Shown: positions 7,671 through 15,812, counted from the stretch's first letter. The stretch: DNA of 24,971 bases from Betaproteobacteria bacterium (GCA_018969885.1 JAGWXN010000019.1:1-24971); one strand, 5' to 3'. Made by a program: numbers and translations. Notes: generated by a model not told the origin, from the sequence alone.

Positions 7671-8276
7671 TTGAGGCTCAACGTAATCTTTGCGCGGCTG
7701 TTTGCGCTGGCGCTCGCGCTGGGAGCGATTCCCGGCGCGGGACAGCTTTACGCTCAGGATCTGCCAGCGGGGCTGGCTGCGAGACTGGCCGCGTGTGGTG
7801 CGTGTCACGGTGTCGACGGTAACGCGCCGTTGCGGGATACGCCCTCGCTTGCTGGTCAGCCGGTGGTTTTCCTTGAAAATCAGATGGTGCTGATCCGTGA
7901 GGGCATCCGAGAGATTGCGTTGATGAAGGGCGCCCTCGAAGGCGTCACCGATGCAGACATCGCGGCGCTTGCGCGCCACTATGCGCGGCAACCGCTTAAG
8001 CCCCCAGCGGCGTCGCGGGATGCGGCGTTGTTTGCGAAGGGCGAGAAGCTCGCCGAGCAGAATCGCTGCGGCAGCTGTCATTTGCCAAACTATGTTGGGC
8101 GGGAGCAGATGCCCCGGCTCGCCGCGCAGCGCGAAGATTTCCTGCTTCATTCAATGCGCCAGTTCGCCGGCAACCAGGCGGTGGGGCGCGACACCTTGAT
8201 GGCGGCGTCGCTCCACGGACTGAGCGATCCTGACCTGGTGGCGATCGCGCATTTCCTATCCCGTATCGGGCCCTGA
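7671..8276 (+). CDS. Diheme cytochrome c (c4-like), probable electron acceptor of the PQQ enzyme
   Basis: 201 residues with a signal peptide (FARLFALALALGAIPG, cleavage near YAQ-D) and two heme c sites: CGACH (C42, C45, H46) and CGSCH (C133, C136, H137). Methionines at 85 and 177 are plausible distal ligands. Two cytochrome domains of about 90 residues each match cytochrome c4 architecture. The start is a TTG, 7 bases after the stop of the PQQ dehydrogenase, with no strong ribosome binding site; translation may depend on ribosomes finishing the upstream gene. Being sandwiched between the PQQ dehydrogenase and the receptor gene indicates a role in carrying its electrons to the respiratory chain. 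Confidence 0.9.
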   Translation: MRLNVIFARLFALALALGAIPGAGQLYAQDLPAGLAARLAACGACHGVDGNAPLRDTPSLAGQPVVFLENQMVLIREGIREIALMKGALEGVTDADIAALARHYARQPLKPPAASRDAALFAKGEKLAEQNRCGSCHLPNYVGREQMPRLAAQREDFLLHSMRQFAGNQAVGRDTLMAASLHGLSDPDLVAIAHFLSRIGP

Positions 8277-8281
8277 GCGCG

Positions 8282-10378
8282 ATGCCTGGTTCACGCATGC
8301 GGCCTCGTATCGCCGCTGGGTTGTGCCGCTTGGCGGTGGGGGCTGCAGCCTGTCTGGTTGTGCTCGACGGAGCGGCGCAGACGCTTGAATCGGTGACCGT
8401 GCAGAGCGGCCGGCTTGAGCAGCGACAGTTCGATGCGCCGGCTTCGGTGCAATTGATCGATGAGGCGACCTTGCGTCGTGCGGGCCCGGCCATCAATCTG
8501 TCGGAAGCCCTCGCGCAGGCGCCGGGCGTGGTGGCGCTCAATCGCAACAACTATGCGCAAGACGTGCAGATTTCGATTCGCGGCTTTGGCGCGCGAGCCG
8601 CGTTCGGGTTGCGTGGGATCCGTTTGCTGACCGACGGGATCCCCGCGTCAACCCCCGATGGGCAGGGGCAAGCGTCCACCGTTCATCTGCCCTCCGCGGG
8701 TCGAATCGAAGTGCTAAGCGGGCCCCTGGCCCAGATCTACGGCAACGCCTCGGGCGGCGTGATCCAGACCTTCACGCGCGACCCCGATGCTGTACCAACT
8801 GTATCGGCTGAGACGCTGGCAGGCTCCTTCGGGCTTCGTCGGAGTGATGTTCAGCTTGCCGGACGCTCCGGTACGGTCGGGCTGGTGGCTGACTACGGCG
8901 AGTTTTCGACTGACGGCTGGCGCGAGCACAGTGCGGCCAGACGTCGGCACTTTAACGGCGTGGTTGGCATGCAGCTCGCCACTGACACGCGGCTACGCGT
9001 GGTCCTGAATGCGTTCGATATGCCGTATGCCCGCGATCCGCTCGGGCTTACCGCATCGCAGCTTGCCAATCCCCGAGCGGCGGGCACGAACGCCCTGGCC
9101 GCGAACACCCGTAAGTCGGTCCGGCAGGACCAGGGCGGATTGGTACTGGAACATCGATTCAGCCGCGATCTCCGGTTGCAGGCACGGACCTACGCCGGCA
9201 CGCGTGAAAACCTGCAGTTCCAGGCCTCGAATACCTGGGTGGGGTTGGATCGTCAGTTTGATGGTGCAGGGCTGCAGCTCACCGGGTTCAGGGCGTTCGA
9301 CAAGGCTGTGACGCTTGATTGGGTCCTTGGCATTGACCACGACAACTCGGCCGAGCGGCGGCAGGGCGGTGCTGCGCTCTCGGGCCAAAAAGTTGGCGTT
9401 AACCGCAACGAAATGAATGATGCTGGTAACCGAGATGTGTTCGCGCAGGCCAATCTCCATCTGGGCGAGTCGTGGACGATCACCACCGGAGTGCGCCAGA
9501 GCGAAGTCCGGCTGGAAAGCCGCGATGACTACCTGACAGACGGCAATGGCTCGGGGGCCGTGCGCTACCGTGCAACCAGTCCGGTGCTGGGGGCGACCTG
9601 GCACGCATCTGAAACGCTCAATGTCTATGTGAATCAGGGGCGGGGCTTTGAGACCCCCACGCTTGCCGAAGCCGCCTACTCCATGCCGAGCGTGGGGGGG
9701 ACGCCCGTTGGCCGGTTCAACCCGCTTCTGGCGGCACCGGTGAGCCATCACCTGGAAACGGGTCTCAAATGGCTGCCTGACCGTGCCACGCGCATGCAGG
9801 CTGCGCTGTTCCGGATTCGTACCGACAATGAACTGGTCGCAGCGCTCTCCTCGGGCGGCAGAACAGTATTCGCAAACGCGACCAGCACGTTGCGCGAAGG
9901 GGCTGAAGTGTCTGCCGACCGGCTCTGGGGCGCGTCGTGGCGAAGCCGATTTTCCTGGACGTGGATCGATGCGGTGTACGACCAGCCGTTTGGCCAGGTC
10001 GCCGCTGGGAACGCAATGCCAGCCATTCCTTCGCAGATCGCTTTTGCGTCGCTCTTCTGGGCGCAGACGGGCTGGGCGCCCGCCGGCGCGTCCCCCCGTC
10101 CGGGACTGGAGGCCGGGTTTGAGTGGTATGCCCGATCACGCCTGTGGGCCGATGATGTCAACACCGCGCCGGCGCCCGGATACGGTGTTTTCAACGCGCG
10201 TGCGCGACATCGGGTGCAGGCTGGACCAGTGATGGTGGAAATTTTTGCCGGGATCGACAATTTGACTGACCGTCAGACCATCGGGTCGGTGATTGTCAAT
10301 CAGGCGCAGCGCCAGTATTACGAGCCTGGGCTGCCTAGGAGCGTGCTGCTCGGGCTGAACGCGAAGCTGCCACTCTGA
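8282..10378 (+). CDS. pqqU: TonB-dependent outer-membrane receptor, PqqU (YncD)-like
   Basis: 698 residues: a signal peptide, a plug domain (about 35-160) and a beta-barrel. From memory it lines up along its length with Escherichia coli YncD, shown to import the cofactor PQQ and renamed PqqU. Shared stretches include INLSEAL, NYAQDVQISIRGFGAR, LRGIRL, DGIPASTPDGQGQAS and YGNASGGVIQ in the plug; NQGRGFETPTLAEA, LSSGGRTVFANA and SRFSWTWIDAVY in the barrel; and GSVIVNQAQRQYYEPGLPRS near the C-terminus. The last residues end in a hydrophobic pattern, though not with the classic aromatic residue. It starts 5 bases after the cytochrome stop, so it is co-transcribed with the PQQ enzyme, which supports PQQ as its ligand. 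Confidence 0.85.
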   Translation: MPGSRMRPRIAAGLCRLAVGAAACLVVLDGAAQTLESVTVQSGRLEQRQFDAPASVQLIDEATLRRAGPAINLSEALAQAPGVVALNRNNYAQDVQISIRGFGARAAFGLRGIRLLTDGIPASTPDGQGQASTVHLPSAGRIEVLSGPLAQIYGNASGGVIQTFTRDPDAVPTVSAETLAGSFGLRRSDVQLAGRSGTVGLVADYGEFSTDGWREHSAARRRHFNGVVGMQLATDTRLRVVLNAFDMPYARDPLGLTASQLANPRAAGTNALAANTRKSVRQDQGGLVLEHRFSRDLRLQARTYAGTRENLQFQASNTWVGLDRQFDGAGLQLTGFRAFDKAVTLDWVLGIDHDNSAERRQGGAALSGQKVGVNRNEMNDAGNRDVFAQANLHLGESWTITTGVRQSEVRLESRDDYLTDGNGSGAVRYRATSPVLGATWHASETLNVYVNQGRGFETPTLAEAAYSMPSVGGTPVGRFNPLLAAPVSHHLETGLKWLPDRATRMQAALFRIRTDNELVAALSSGGRTVFANATSTLREGAEVSADRLWGASWRSRFSWTWIDAVYDQPFGQVAAGNAMPAIPSQIAFASLFWAQTGWAPAGASPRPGLEAGFEWYARSRLWADDVNTAPAPGYGVFNARARHRVQAGPVMVEIFAGIDNLTDRQTIGSVIVNQAQRQYYEPGLPRSVLLGLNAKLPL

Positions 10379-10379
10379 A

Positions 10380-10419
10380 AATGGCCTGAGCGGCTGAGGC
10401 TATTCAGGCTAAGGCCATT
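10380..10419 (-). terminator. Inverted repeat downstream of tRNA-Thr, probable terminator
   Basis: AATGGCCT (10380-10387) and AGGCCATT (10412-10419) are perfect complements around a 24-base loop that offers a competing stem (GCCTGA with TCAGGC). On the minus strand the stem is followed by TTC, giving a short U run directly after the tRNA. On the plus strand, after the receptor gene, there is no U run. It may serve both sides, but it fits the tRNA better. Confidence 0.45.
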
Positions 10420-10424
10420 CAATG

Positions 10425-10500
<76 letters not shown>

Positions 10501-10512
10501 GCCGAACCGGAA

Positions 10513-10521
10513 ATTATAGCA
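10513..10521 (-). promoter_or_regulatory. Extended -10 promoter for tRNA-Thr
   Basis: On the minus strand the bases read TGCTATAAT: a consensus -10 hexamer (10518-10513) with the extended TGn. Transcription would begin near 10506, about 6 bases before the mature tRNA end. The hexamer overlaps the TAA stop (10514-10516) of the SDR gene. No good -35 is seen at the right distance, which is acceptable with an extended -10. Confidence 0.72.
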
Positions 10522-11458
10522 AAGCGAGCAGTGCGTGGACGTCGGCGACCTGAAGGCGGAGCCGAAGTTCGCGCTTCATGCGGGTATTTGAAATTCGGCG
10601 TGAGTCGCGCATGAACGAAAGCATCATGGGGCTTACGCGGGCAGCCACCTCAGCGCGGCTCATCCGGGGCGGCCGCGGGAGACCCGTCGCATCAGCCACC
10701 ACATCGAAGTAGTCGCCCATACGGAGATCGGTGTCGTCGCAGATGTTGAAGCTTCGGCCCCCACGCGCCCGGAACAGCGCGAGCCAGGCCGCATGGGCCA
10801 GATCGTCAGCATGAATGTGGTTGGTGTAGACGTCTTCGGCAGCGAGCAGCGCGGGTTGCCCTTGTCGCAACCGTTCAAGCGGCAGTCGGTCTTGGGCGTA
10901 AATGCCGGGTGCCCGCAGAAGGGTCACCCGTGTGCCGGTGCGGCTGCCGTAGGCGCGCAGGGTCTGCTCGGCGGCCACGCGGCGCGCGGCTCGTGGGTTT
11001 GAAGGCTGCAGCGGGCGGGTTTCGTCGATTTGCGCGCCCGCGCAGTCGCCATACACGCCAGTGGTGCTCACATACGAAAGGCGCGCCGCGGCCCAGGCTG
11101 TGGTCCCCTTCGAACACGCTGCGGTCAGCCAGCGGGTACGGCGATCGTCCGTTCCTTCGGCTGGCGGTGGCGCGAGGTGAACCATCCACCGTGACAGGGC
11201 CGACAGGCGCGAGACGCTGCGGCGATCATCCAGGTCGCAGGCCAAGGCGATGGCGCCCGCCGCCCGAATGGCGGCAAGCTGCTCCGGTCGACGCGCGGTG
11301 GCGATGATCCGAAGCCGGTTGGGTTGGCCGACGCGCTGCGCGATCAGTCGAAGGCCAACATCGCCGCAACCCACCACCACGAGGGTCGGACGGCGCAGAC
11401 GTCGGGGCAGGGGGCGCGAGACCGCTGCGGAGCGCGCCGATGCTGAGCGGGCTACCAC
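10514..11458 (-). CDS. NAD(P)-binding SDR-family protein (YeeZ-like epimerase)
   Basis: An atypical extended SDR protein. The nucleotide-binding motif LVVVGCGDVGLR (about residues 26-37 from the start used here) is followed by STTGVYGDCAG, the YeeZ-type version of the active-site region. YNHIHADDLAHAAW-like order is seen later (VYTNHIHADDLAHAAW), typical of NAD-dependent epimerases. The frame is open to an ATG at 11542, but that codon would overlap the ATG of the divergent reductase at 11541, and the extra 28 residues are arginine-rich and lie before the Rossmann fold. I therefore choose the GTG at 11458, preceded by GGCAGGG, giving 314 residues. The substrate is unknown. Confidence 0.8.
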   Translation of the reverse strand: MVARSASARSAAVSRPLPRRLRRPTLVVVGCGDVGLRLIAQRVGQPNRLRIIATARRPEQLAAIRAAGAIALACDLDDRRSVSRLSALSRWMVHLAPPPAEGTDDRRTRWLTAACSKGTTAWAAARLSYVSTTGVYGDCAGAQIDETRPLQPSNPRAARRVAAEQTLRAYGSRTGTRVTLLRAPGIYAQDRLPLERLRQGQPALLAAEDVYTNHIHADDLAHAAWLALFRARGGRSFNICDDTDLRMGDYFDVVADATGLPRPPRMSRAEVAARVSPMMLSFMRDSRRISNTRMKRELRLRLQVADVHALLALL

Positions 11459-11540
11459 TCGCCCTGCCCGCGCCGACCTGTAGTCGGGCGATAATGCGGG
11501 CCGCGCGTTCAGGCGAACGATCCGAATCGAGTCAGAGACC

Positions 11541-12584
11541 ATGAGCTTTAAAGTCAGCGTTCAACCCAGTGGCAAACAGTTTGAAGTGCAACCCGGCGAA
11601 GCCATCCTTGCGGCAGCCCTGCGCCAGGATGTGATCCTTCCCTACGGTTGTCGTAATGGCGCCTGTGGCTCATGCAAGGCGCAGGTGCTGGAAGGGGTTA
11701 TCGAACAGGGGCCCCATTCTAGCGGGGCCATGAAGCCTGAGGAGGCCGAGCGCGGGCAGGCGCTGCTTTGTTGCGCCATGGCTGCGAGCGACCTGACGCT
11801 TCAGTGTCGGGTGATTGCCGCAGCGGGCGACATTCCGATCCGCAAGATGCCTTGTCGGATTGCATCGATCGCCGAAGCAGCCCCCGATGTCCGTATCCTT
11901 CGCCTGCAGCTGCCAGCCAATGAGCGCCTGCAGTATCTGGCGGGCCAGTATGTGGAACTGTTGCTGCGCGATGGCTCGCGACGCAGCTACTCCATGGCGA
12001 GTGCGCCTCATATCGCCGAGCAGGTTGAACTGCACATCCGCCACATGCCCGGCGGCAAGTTCACTGACGCGTTATTCGGTGTCACCCAGCCAAGCTTCAA
12101 AGAGCGCGACATCCTCCGCTTCGAAGGTCCGATGGGTACGTTTTTCCTGCGCGAAGATAGCGACGCGCCCATCGTGTTCGTGGCAAGTGGCACCGGTTTT
12201 GCGCCCATCAAGGCGATCATTGAACATGCGATTCATAAGAGCATCCGCCGGCCCATGACGCTCTACTGGGGCGGCCGCCGGCCACACGATCTGTACATGA
12301 ACGCACTTTGCGAGCAGTGGGCAGCCGAGCTGCCCCACTTCCGGTATGTGCCCGTGGTGTCGGACGCGCTCCCGGAAGATCAGTGGACTGGCCGGACCGG
12401 CTTCGTCCATCACGCTGTCATGGCTGATCTTCCTGATCTATCCGCGTACCAGGCCTATGCCTGCGGCGCACCGATCGTGGTGGACTCCGCCAAGCGGGAC
12501 TTCATCGCCCAGTGTGGTCTACCGGACGATCAGTTCTTCGCCGACTCATTCACCTCCGAAGCCGATCTGGCCGCAGCGAAATAA
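11541..12584 (+). CDS. [2Fe-2S] ferredoxin/FAD/NAD(P)H reductase (CDP-6-deoxyglucoseen reductase type)
   Basis: 347 residues in three parts. An N-terminal plant-type ferredoxin domain carries C37, C42, C45 (PYGCRNGACGSC) and C77 as cluster ligands. An FAD domain has RSYSMAS at 147-153 and GPMGTFF at 195-201. An NAD(P) domain has ASGTGFAPI at 214-222 and ends with YACGAP. This order matches reductases annotated as CDP-6-deoxy-delta-3,4-glucoseen reductase, and also electron-supply components of oxygenases. Burkholderiales commonly carry such a gene outside any deoxysugar cluster, and no deoxysugar or oxygenase partner is present here, so the specific name should not be trusted. The ribosome binding site is weak. 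Confidence 0.87.
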   Translation: MSFKVSVQPSGKQFEVQPGEAILAAALRQDVILPYGCRNGACGSCKAQVLEGVIEQGPHSSGAMKPEEAERGQALLCCAMAASDLTLQCRVIAAAGDIPIRKMPCRIASIAEAAPDVRILRLQLPANERLQYLAGQYVELLLRDGSRRSYSMASAPHIAEQVELHIRHMPGGKFTDALFGVTQPSFKERDILRFEGPMGTFFLREDSDAPIVFVASGTGFAPIKAIIEHAIHKSIRRPMTLYWGGRRPHDLYMNALCEQWAAELPHFRYVPVVSDALPEDQWTGRTGFVHHAVMADLPDLSAYQAYACGAPIVVDSAKRDFIAQCGLPDDQFFADSFTSEADLAAAK

Positions 12585-12592
12585 TCACCCGC

Positions 12593-12622
12593 AAAAAAAT
12601 GCCCCGGTTTTCGGGCCGGGGC
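12593..12622 (-). terminator. Intrinsic terminator, minus strand, with no gene directly upstream
   Basis: GCCCCGG (12601-12607) and CCGGGGC (12616-12622) form a 7-base GC stem with an 8-base loop. On the minus strand this is followed by A and seven Ts (12599-12593), a textbook intrinsic terminator. In the plus direction there is no U run. The nearest minus-strand gene, the cytochrome, already has its own terminator at 12808-12839, so this one needs another transcript. Confidence 0.8.
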
Positions 12623-12805
12623 GAACCAGCCGCCGGACAGGACGCCAGGGCTGGACGGGGAACTCGCCCGCGCGGCATGTTGCATGCGGGAATCCAGCTT
12701 CAAGCCTATCGATAGCAGGGTGCGGCAGGGGCGCGAGCGGACCAGAGGCGCGTCCGTTCAGACCGGTGGAGTCGCTGCCAAGTGGGGCGCAACAAGCGGC
12801 TGGGC
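12593..12805 (-). ncRNA. Candidate structured RNA in the 12585-12879 intergenic gap
   Basis: The gap between the reductase and the cytochrome holds about 185 bases between two minus-strand terminators. Read on the minus strand, it begins with CCAGCCGC (12803-12796) and ends with its exact complement GCGGCTGG (12633-12626), just before the terminal hairpin. Inside are further pairings: GCTGGA with TCCAGC, CGGAC with GTCCG, and the hairpin GCATG-CAA-CATGC. I could not match it to 6S RNA, SRP RNA, RNase P or a riboswitch. No clear promoter was found, so it could also be a processed 3' tail of the cytochrome transcript. Confidence 0.35.
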
Positions 12806-12807
12806 AT

Positions 12808-12839
12808 AAAACAAACGGGGCGTCTGTGCGCCCCGTTTG
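12808..12839 (-). terminator. Intrinsic terminator of the cytochrome c gene
   Basis: CAAACGGGGCG (12812-12822) and CGCCCCGTTTG (12829-12839) make a perfect 11-base stem with a 6-base loop. On the minus strand it is followed by TTTTA. It lies 40 bases past the cytochrome stop codon. Confidence 0.85.
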
Positions 12840-12879
12840 AGTGGAGGTGCCGGGGATACCGGCACAAATCAGTCCCGTT

Positions 12880-13191
12880 TTACTTGGCGGACATGATCCA
12901 CTTGGCAAGGGTTTCAGCATCGGCCTGGGTGACCTGCGGATTGGCGGGCATGGGGATCTGCCCCCAGTTGCCGACGCCACCCTTGATGATCTTGGCGCTC
13001 AGCTTGGCAACGGCCTCGCCGTCGGAGGCGTATTTGGCGGCGACATCTTTGTAGGCGGGGCCCACCAGTTTCTTGTCGACCGCGTGGCACGCGGTGCAGT
13101 TCTTGGCCTTGGCGAGATCCATGCTGGCCAGGGCAGGCGAAGAGGACAGCGCGACGATCGATGCGCCGACGATCACAGACAGAAATTTCAT
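12880..13191 (-). CDS. Class I cytochrome c (c551/c552 type)
   Basis: 103 residues: a signal peptide of about 23 residues (FLSVIVGASIVALSSSPALA), then one heme site CTACH (C32, C35, H36), VGPAYKDVAAKY, and the sixth-ligand region NWGQIPMP with M81. Size and order match small periplasmic cytochromes c551/c552, which shuttle electrons between the bc1 complex and terminal oxidases or peroxidases. A good GGAGAAG lies just before the ATG. It is the only gene of its transcript, since it follows ilvD by a 99-base gap and ends in a strong terminator. Confidence 0.95.
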   Translation of the reverse strand: MKFLSVIVGASIVALSSSPALASMDLAKAKNCTACHAVDKKLVGPAYKDVAAKYASDGEAVAKLSAKIIKGGVGNWGQIPMPANPQVTQADAETLAKWIMSAK

Positions 13192-13290
13192 GACTTCTCC
13201 AAGAGAAAGGGTGACGCTTTTGAAACTGTTTTCAGAGGTTACCGCGACGGCCGGACAGGCCGCGCTGAGACCAAGACCTCAGTGGGGGAA

Positions 13291-14970
13291 TCAGAAATCA
13301 TCGAGGACCGCACCCTTGCTGGCTGAGCCCGCAAGCTTGTGAAATTTGGCGAGCACGCCGCGGTTGTAGCGCGTGGCGGGCGGCTGCCAGCGAGCGCGGC
13401 GGGCGGCAATCTCGGCATCGCTCACCTCGAGCTGCAAAAGCAGCCGGTGCGCGTCGATGGTGACGCGATCCCCTTCGTGGATGAGCGCGAGCGGTCCGCC
13501 TACCGCAGCCTCGGGTGCCACATGACCAACCACCATGCCCCAGGTACCGCCCGAGAACCGGCCATCGGTGATGAGACCGACTGATTCGCCAAGGCCTGCT
13601 CCGATCAGGGCAGAGGTGGGGGCGAGCATCTCGGGCATCCCCGGCGCACCCTTGGGCCCGAGATAGCGGAGCACCATGACGTCGCCCGCCTTGATCTTGC
13701 CCTCGAGGATGGCCGCAAGCGCTGACTGCTCGTCATCGAACACCCGGGCCGGACCGGTGATGACCGGGTTCTTGAGGCCGGTAATCTTGGCTACGCAGCC
13801 CTCGGGTGACAGGTTGCCCTTCAGGATGGCCAAGTGCCCTTGTGCATACATGGGCTTGTCGATCGGCAGAATCACGTCCTGGTCGGCACGCGGCGCATCG
13901 GGCACCGAGGCGAGTTCTTCGGCCATGGTGCGGCCCGTGATCGTCATGCAATCACCATGCAGGAGACCCGCTTTCAAGAGAATCTTCAAGACCTGCGGAA
14001 TGCCGCCCGCGCGGTGCAGATCGGTGGCCAGATAGCGGCCCGACGGTTTCAGATCGCAGATGACGGGTACACGCTTTCGGATCCGCTCGAAATCATCGAT
14101 CGTCCATTCAATACCACCGGCATGCGCAATGGCGAGAAAGTGCAGCACGGCGTTGGTGGAGCCGCCGGTTGCCATGATGAGCGTGACCGCGTTTTCGATC
14201 GACTTGCGGGTGACGATATCGCGAGGCTTCAGGTTGCGCTTGACCGCTTCGATCAGTACCCGAGCCGATTCCGCGGTGGAGTCGCGTTTTTCGGAGTCGG
14301 GGTTGGCCATGGTGGAGGAGCCAAGCAGACTCATGCCCAGCGCCTCAAACGACGATGACATGGTGTTGGCGGTGTACATGCCGCCGCATGAACCGGTGCC
14401 GGGGATGGCGTTCTGTTCGATGCCGTCAAAGTCTTCCTTGGACAGACGACCCGCAGAGAACTCGCCCACCGCCTCGAAGACCGAAACGATGTTGAGGTCT
14501 TTACCCTTCCAGCGACCGGGCTTGATGGTGCCGCCGTAGACATAGATGGCCGGCACATTGCAGCGCAGGATGCCCATCATGCCGCCTGGCATGTTCTTGT
14601 CGCAGCCGCCGATCACCACCACACCATCCATCCACTGGCCCTGCACCGCGGTTTCGATGCAGTCACAGATGACTTCGCGTGAGATCAGCGAATACTTCAT
14701 GCCTTCGGTACCCATCGACATGCCGTCGGAAATGGTGGGCGTGCCAAAGATCTGGGGGTTGCCTCCTGCGGTGCGAACCGCCTCGACCGCCGCATCGGCA
14801 AGCGTCTGAAGCCCCGAGTTGCAGGGGGTGATGGTGGAGTGACCGTTGGCAATGCCGATCATCGGCTTTTCGAAGTCGCTCTTCACATAGCCCATCGCGT
14901 AGTACATCGAGCGGTTGGGCGCACGGGCCACACCCTCGGTGATGTTGGATGAGCGGCGTTTTTCGGACAT
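13291..14970 (-). CDS. ilvD: Dihydroxy-acid dehydratase IlvD
   Basis: 559 residues from the ATG at 14970, the usual length. It dehydrates 2,3-dihydroxy-isovalerate and its methylvalerate homologue to the 2-keto acids of valine and isoleucine synthesis in the cytoplasm. Iron-sulphur cysteines are visible: C50 in TPCNSG, C123 in [10 protein letters not shown] and C195 in [22 protein letters not shown] and [14 protein letters not shown] are also typical. The frame stays open to 15072, inside the divergent lgt gene, but only 14970 has a ribosome binding site (GGAG) before it and matches the conserved [17 protein letters not shown] start. The gene is divergent from lgt, 46 bases apart. Confidence 0.97.
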   Translation of the reverse strand: MSEKRRSSNITEGVARAPNRSMYYAMGYVKSDFEKPMIGIANGHSTITPCNSGLQTLADAAVEAVRTAGGNPQIFGTPTISDGMSMGTEGMKYSLISREVICDCIETAVQGQWMDGVVVIGGCDKNMPGGMMGILRCNVPAIYVYGGTIKPGRWKGKDLNIVSVFEAVGEFSAGRLSKEDFDGIEQNAIPGTGSCGGMYTANTMSSSFEALGMSLLGSSTMANPDSEKRDSTAESARVLIEAVKRNLKPRDIVTRKSIENAVTLIMATGGSTNAVLHFLAIAHAGGIEWTIDDFERIRKRVPVICDLKPSGRYLATDLHRAGGIPQVLKILLKAGLLHGDCMTITGRTMAEELASVPDAPRADQDVILPIDKPMYAQGHLAILKGNLSPEGCVAKITGLKNPVITGPARVFDDEQSALAAILEGKIKAGDVMVLRYLGPKGAPGMPEMLAPTSALIGAGLGESVGLITDGRFSGGTWGMVVGHVAPEAAVGGPLALIHEGDRVTIDAHRLLLQLEVSDAEIAARRARWQPPATRYNRGVLAKFHKLAGSASKGAVLDDF

Positions 14971-15001
14971 GGATGGTCTCCGGAGGCTGGTTTCGGGCTG
15001 A

Positions 15002-15009
15002 AGTATATT
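15002..15009. promoter_or_regulatory. Overlapping -10-like elements between ilvD and lgt
   Basis: The 46-base divergent gap contains AGTATATT. Read on the minus strand it gives TATACT (15007-15002), a five-of-six match to the -10 consensus that would start ilvD mRNA near 14995 with a short leader containing its ribosome binding site. Read on the plus strand it gives TATATT (15004-15009), which would start lgt mRNA at about its ATG (15017). No convincing -35 was found on either side. Confidence 0.4.
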
Positions 15010-15016
15010 GCGAGCC

Positions 15017-15805
15017 ATGCTTGTACACCCACAGTTCGACCCGATTGCCCTCAGCCTGGGCCCGATTGCCATCCGTTGGTATGGCCTGATGTACCTGATC
15101 GCTTTCCTGGGCTTCTTTCTGCTGGGCCGTTGGCGGCTCGGTCGCCCGCAGTTCGCTCAGGCCTCGGGGCTCCACCCGGCTCAGATGGAAGACCTGCTTT
15201 TTTTCGGGGTGGTGGGGGTGGTGCTGGGTGGGCGTCTTGGCTATGTGCTGTTTTACAAGCCTGGCTACTACCTGCAACGGCCACTCGAGGCGCTGGCTGT
15301 CTGGGAAGGCGGTATGTCGTTTCACGGCGGCTTGATTGGCGTGCTGCTCGCTATGGCCGTGTTCTGCCGCTGGCGCGGCCTGCGGTTCCTGTCGGTCATG
15401 GATTTCATCGCGCCGCTGGTGCCGCTGGGGCTCGCCGCCGGACGCATGGGTAACTTCATCAACGGCGAACTGTGGGGCCGCGTCACCGATGTGAGCTGGG
15501 CTATAGTGTTTCCGCAGGCGGGCAACGCGTTGCCCAGGCACCCCTCGCAGCTTTATCAGTTCGCGGGCGAGGGCGTAGTCCTCTTTTTGCTGCTCTGGTG
15601 GTGGTCGGCGCGGCCTCGGCCGGTCGGGGCGGTGTCAGGCGCCTTCCTGCTGGGGTATGCGGCGTTTCGATTTGCGGCAGAGTTTGCGCGTGAGCCCGAT
15701 GCTTTCCTGGGCTTTCCGTTGCCCGGCATCACGATGGGGCAGATTCTTTGCGTCCCCATGGCCGCCGCCGGCGCTTGGCTCATTGCGCGCAGCCGGCGCG
15801 CCTGA
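15017..15805 (+). CDS. lgt: Prolipoprotein diacylglyceryl transferase Lgt
   Basis: 262 residues from the ATG at 15017, an inner-membrane enzyme with about seven helices. It transfers diacylglycerol from phosphatidylglycerol to the lipobox cysteine of prolipoproteins. Signature residues are present: H103 in SFHGGLIG, R143 in the Lgt signature [21 protein letters not shown] at 174-180, and the C-terminal EFAREPD with R225. A TTG at 15008 in the same frame is a possible but less likely start. No ribosome binding site precedes the ATG. Divergent ilvD and lgt are a common pairing in Burkholderiales, as far as I recall. The stop lies 7 bases from the stop of the convergent permease. Confidence 0.97.
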   Translation: MLVHPQFDPIALSLGPIAIRWYGLMYLIAFLGFFLLGRWRLGRPQFAQASGLHPAQMEDLLFFGVVGVVLGGRLGYVLFYKPGYYLQRPLEALAVWEGGMSFHGGLIGVLLAMAVFCRWRGLRFLSVMDFIAPLVPLGLAAGRMGNFINGELWGRVTDVSWAIVFPQAGNALPRHPSQLYQFAGEGVVLFLLLWWWSARPRPVGAVSGAFLLGYAAFRFAAEFAREPDAFLGFPLPGITMGQILCVPMAAAGAWLIARSRRA

Positions 15806-15812
15806 CCCGTGC

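Noticed and set aside
12593..12805. Identification of the gap as 6S RNA
   Set aside because: Length and closing stem are suggestive, but I could not line up the conserved central-bubble bases of known 6S RNAs, so only a generic structured RNA is proposed.
12585..12980. A 131-codon open frame on the minus strand across the intergenic gap
   Set aside because: It runs through two hairpin terminators and overlaps the cytochrome gene in another frame; its composition (proline, glycine and arginine rich) is typical of spurious frames in GC-rich DNA.
13192..13290. Small inverted repeats (CTGAG/CTCAG and CGGCC/GGCCG) after ilvD as a terminator
   Set aside because: Stems of 5 bases without a U run on either strand are not enough to call a terminator.
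14663..15541. A 292-codon minus-strand frame spanning lgt and the ilvD start
   Set aside because: It lies over the well-defined Lgt coding region and the ilvD promoter in a different frame; no domain is visible.
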